Below are positions 63,042 to 64,000 of a stretch of 64,000 nt of DNA, one piece after another. Numbering within the stretch: position 1 is the first letter of the stretch; every line of letters begins with the position of its first letter. A program made the position numbers and the translations under genes. The stretch covers positions 1 to 64,000 of the forward strand of contig JAEZGK010000058.1 in assembly GCA_023437365.1 (NCBI GenBank), written 5' to 3'. Under the pieces are notes generated by a model, which saw only the letters and a list, made by a program, of their open reading frames with translations, did not search any database and was not told where the DNA came from. This stretch comes from Bacillota bacterium (GTDB taxonomy: Bacteria; Bacillota; Clostridia; Lachnospirales; Lachnospiraceae).

Positions 63042-63053
63042 TTGTTATAACAA
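63042..63053. promoter_or_regulatory. 12-bp perfect palindrome, candidate operator
   Basis: TTGTTATAACAA overlaps a plausible -10 (TATAAC on the minus strand, with TTTGCA 16 bp upstream) about 180 bp before the operon's first gene. It is a reasonable target for the adjacent LacI-type regulator, but AT-rich palindromes also arise by chance. Nothing else is clear in 62929-63192. Confidence 0.35.
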
Positions 63054-63192
63054 TTTATGTTGCTATGCAAATTCCGGATACAATACAATCCTTTGGTATG
63101 CCCATTCTCCTGCAATTAAGATAGACAGTAACCGGAAAAGGTGCTGTAACAAAATGATTTATGTTATCTTGTATCCCGAAAATCTAATTTGA

Positions 63193-64000
63193 TCAGAATC
63201 TGACTCTGCAGGTATCCCGGATGACCATGTTGGGGGATAGCCTTGTCACTGTTCCTTTCCCTGACTCTTTTAGTTCCATTAATCGAAGCAGTTCAGCGAT
63301 ACACTGATTGCCAAGCTCGATCACCGGACTATGAATCGTAGTCAGCGGTGGATTATAGTAGGAAGATAGCAGGATATCATCGAAACCGATCACACAGACA
63401 TCCTCCGGAACCTTAAGTCCTGCTTCAGTAAGCGCATGTATCGTTCCGAAAGCCATCTCATCATTGGCACAGAAGATTGCATCCGGAAGCTGTGTTCCTT
63501 TCAGAAGAAGGACCCGCATCTCGCTATAGGCGACAGCTTCTTCAAAGTAGCCCTTCATAACAATGTTCTCATCAATCGGAAGATGATACTTTTGCATTGT
63601 ATCCAAGTAACCCTGATACCTGTCGTGATCATCAAAGCCTTCGATTCCATGAAAATATCCAATTCTTCTGTGTCCCTGTTTAATTAGATATTCCATAGCA
63701 AGAGAAGCACCTTCATAATTATTAATGACCACGCTTGATATCCTGGTTCCGGTCAACTCCCTGTCAATGAAAACCATCGGCAGTTTCGTAAAGGAAAGAC
63801 GACTGATGTATTCCTCCTGCAGCCGTTCATTGAGTATAATCGCTCCCTCTACACCCGAAGCAACGATCATGCTGTAAATCTCATCTCCGGTGTTCTCATT
63901 GCTGATATATATATTTAATAAATATCCCTTCATTCTGCATTGCTTATGAATTGTCTGAATCAGGATACGATAGAAATCGCCCTGGACACTGGTCAAAAAC
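63193..64000 (-). CDS. LacI-family transcriptional regulator, C-terminal part (cut by window edge)
   Basis: The frame enters from beyond the window and ends at 63193. The 267 visible residues are the periplasmic-binding-protein-like effector domain: EGAIILNERL, FIDRELTGTRISSVVINNYEGASLAMEYLIKQGHRRIGYFHG, PDAIFCANDEMAFGTIHALTEAGLKVPEDVCVIGFDDI, then PPLTTIHSP. The DNA-binding helix-turn-helix is outside. It should control the glucan operon that follows in the same direction. Confidence 0.9.
   Translation of the reverse strand, partial: FLTSVQGDFYRILIQTIHKQCRMKGYLLNIYISNENTGDEIYSMIVASGVEGAIILNERLQEEYISRLSFTKLPMVFIDRELTGTRISSVVINNYEGASLAMEYLIKQGHRRIGYFHGIEGFDDHDRYQGYLDTMQKYHLPIDENIVMKGYFEEAVAYSEMRVLLLKGTQLPDAIFCANDEMAFGTIHALTEAGLKVPEDVCVIGFDDILLSSYYNPPLTTIHSPVIELGNQCIAELLRLMELKESGKGTVTRLSPNMVIRDTCRVRF

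Overview
The window comes from a low-to-medium GC, strictly fermentative Firmicute, most likely a Lachnospiraceae member close to Lachnoclostridium/Anaerocolumna. The signs are strong GGAGG ribosome sites with several TTG and GTG starts, pyruvate phosphate dikinase beside pyruvate kinase, a membrane pyrophosphatase, an oxaloacetate-decarboxylase-type sodium pump subunit, an anaerobic (class III) ribonucleotide reductase, a YqzL-like/recO/era cluster, and sugar phosphorylases of family GH94. No rRNA, tRNA or CRISPR array was found. This assignment is an inference from gene content only.

Bases 1-8.9 kb are an AT-rich accessory region, all on the minus strand. It holds two GNAT acetyltransferases, a tiny zinc ribbon, an AraC/GyrI-like regulator, a decayed FMN-flavoprotein gene, and a cassette I regard as the most interesting part. 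That cassette has three consecutive small genes with PD-(D/E)XK nuclease signatures bracketed by a 65-bp direct repeat. It continues with a third GNAT-like gene, an endonuclease-III-like HhH-GPD protein, a fourth frameshifted nuclease-like gene, a DnaQ-exonuclease/BRCT fusion and a four-helix membrane protein. A 30-bp degenerate copy of the 3' end of ppdK lies at the far side, so the island may have entered at the ppdK 3' end.

Bases 9-24.3 kb are core genes: ppdK, an array of hairpin repeats, glyQS, a lipoprotein, recO with an overlapping YqzL-like gene, era, an M16C peptidase, a cold-shock protein, purH, a DUF1461 membrane protein and pyk. An IS3-family insertion sequence (24.5-26.3 kb) with an A8 slippery site sits inside a tract of 14-bp minisatellite repeats.

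Bases 26.4-42.9 kb carry an amidase, a kinase-like gene, guaB with a structured leader, a DUF6106 gene, ilvE, folA, thyA, nrdD (with a fused thioredoxin-fold tail and two NrdR boxes exactly 31 bp apart), hflX, a TPR lipoprotein, hppA, and an OadB-type pump subunit followed by a 49-residue membrane protein that is probably its small partner. Together they cover nucleotide synthesis and PPi/sodium energetics.

Bases 43-53 kb hold a ZIP metal transporter, an SH3b-NlpC/P60 wall hydrolase, a subtilisin-like protease, a SulP transporter, a short FtsH paralogue, a 220-bp nested palindrome and an LtaS-type phosphoglycerol transferase.

Bases 53-64 kb are a beta-glucan catabolic operon on the minus strand. 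A LacI-type regulator (cut by the window edge) precedes a 1062-aa GH94 protein resembling 1,2-beta-oligoglucan phosphorylase, a GH30, a GH2, a second GH94 and a cupin. Two of its gene starts have duplicated Shine-Dalgarno sequences separated by an anti-Shine-Dalgarno, a possible translational switch.
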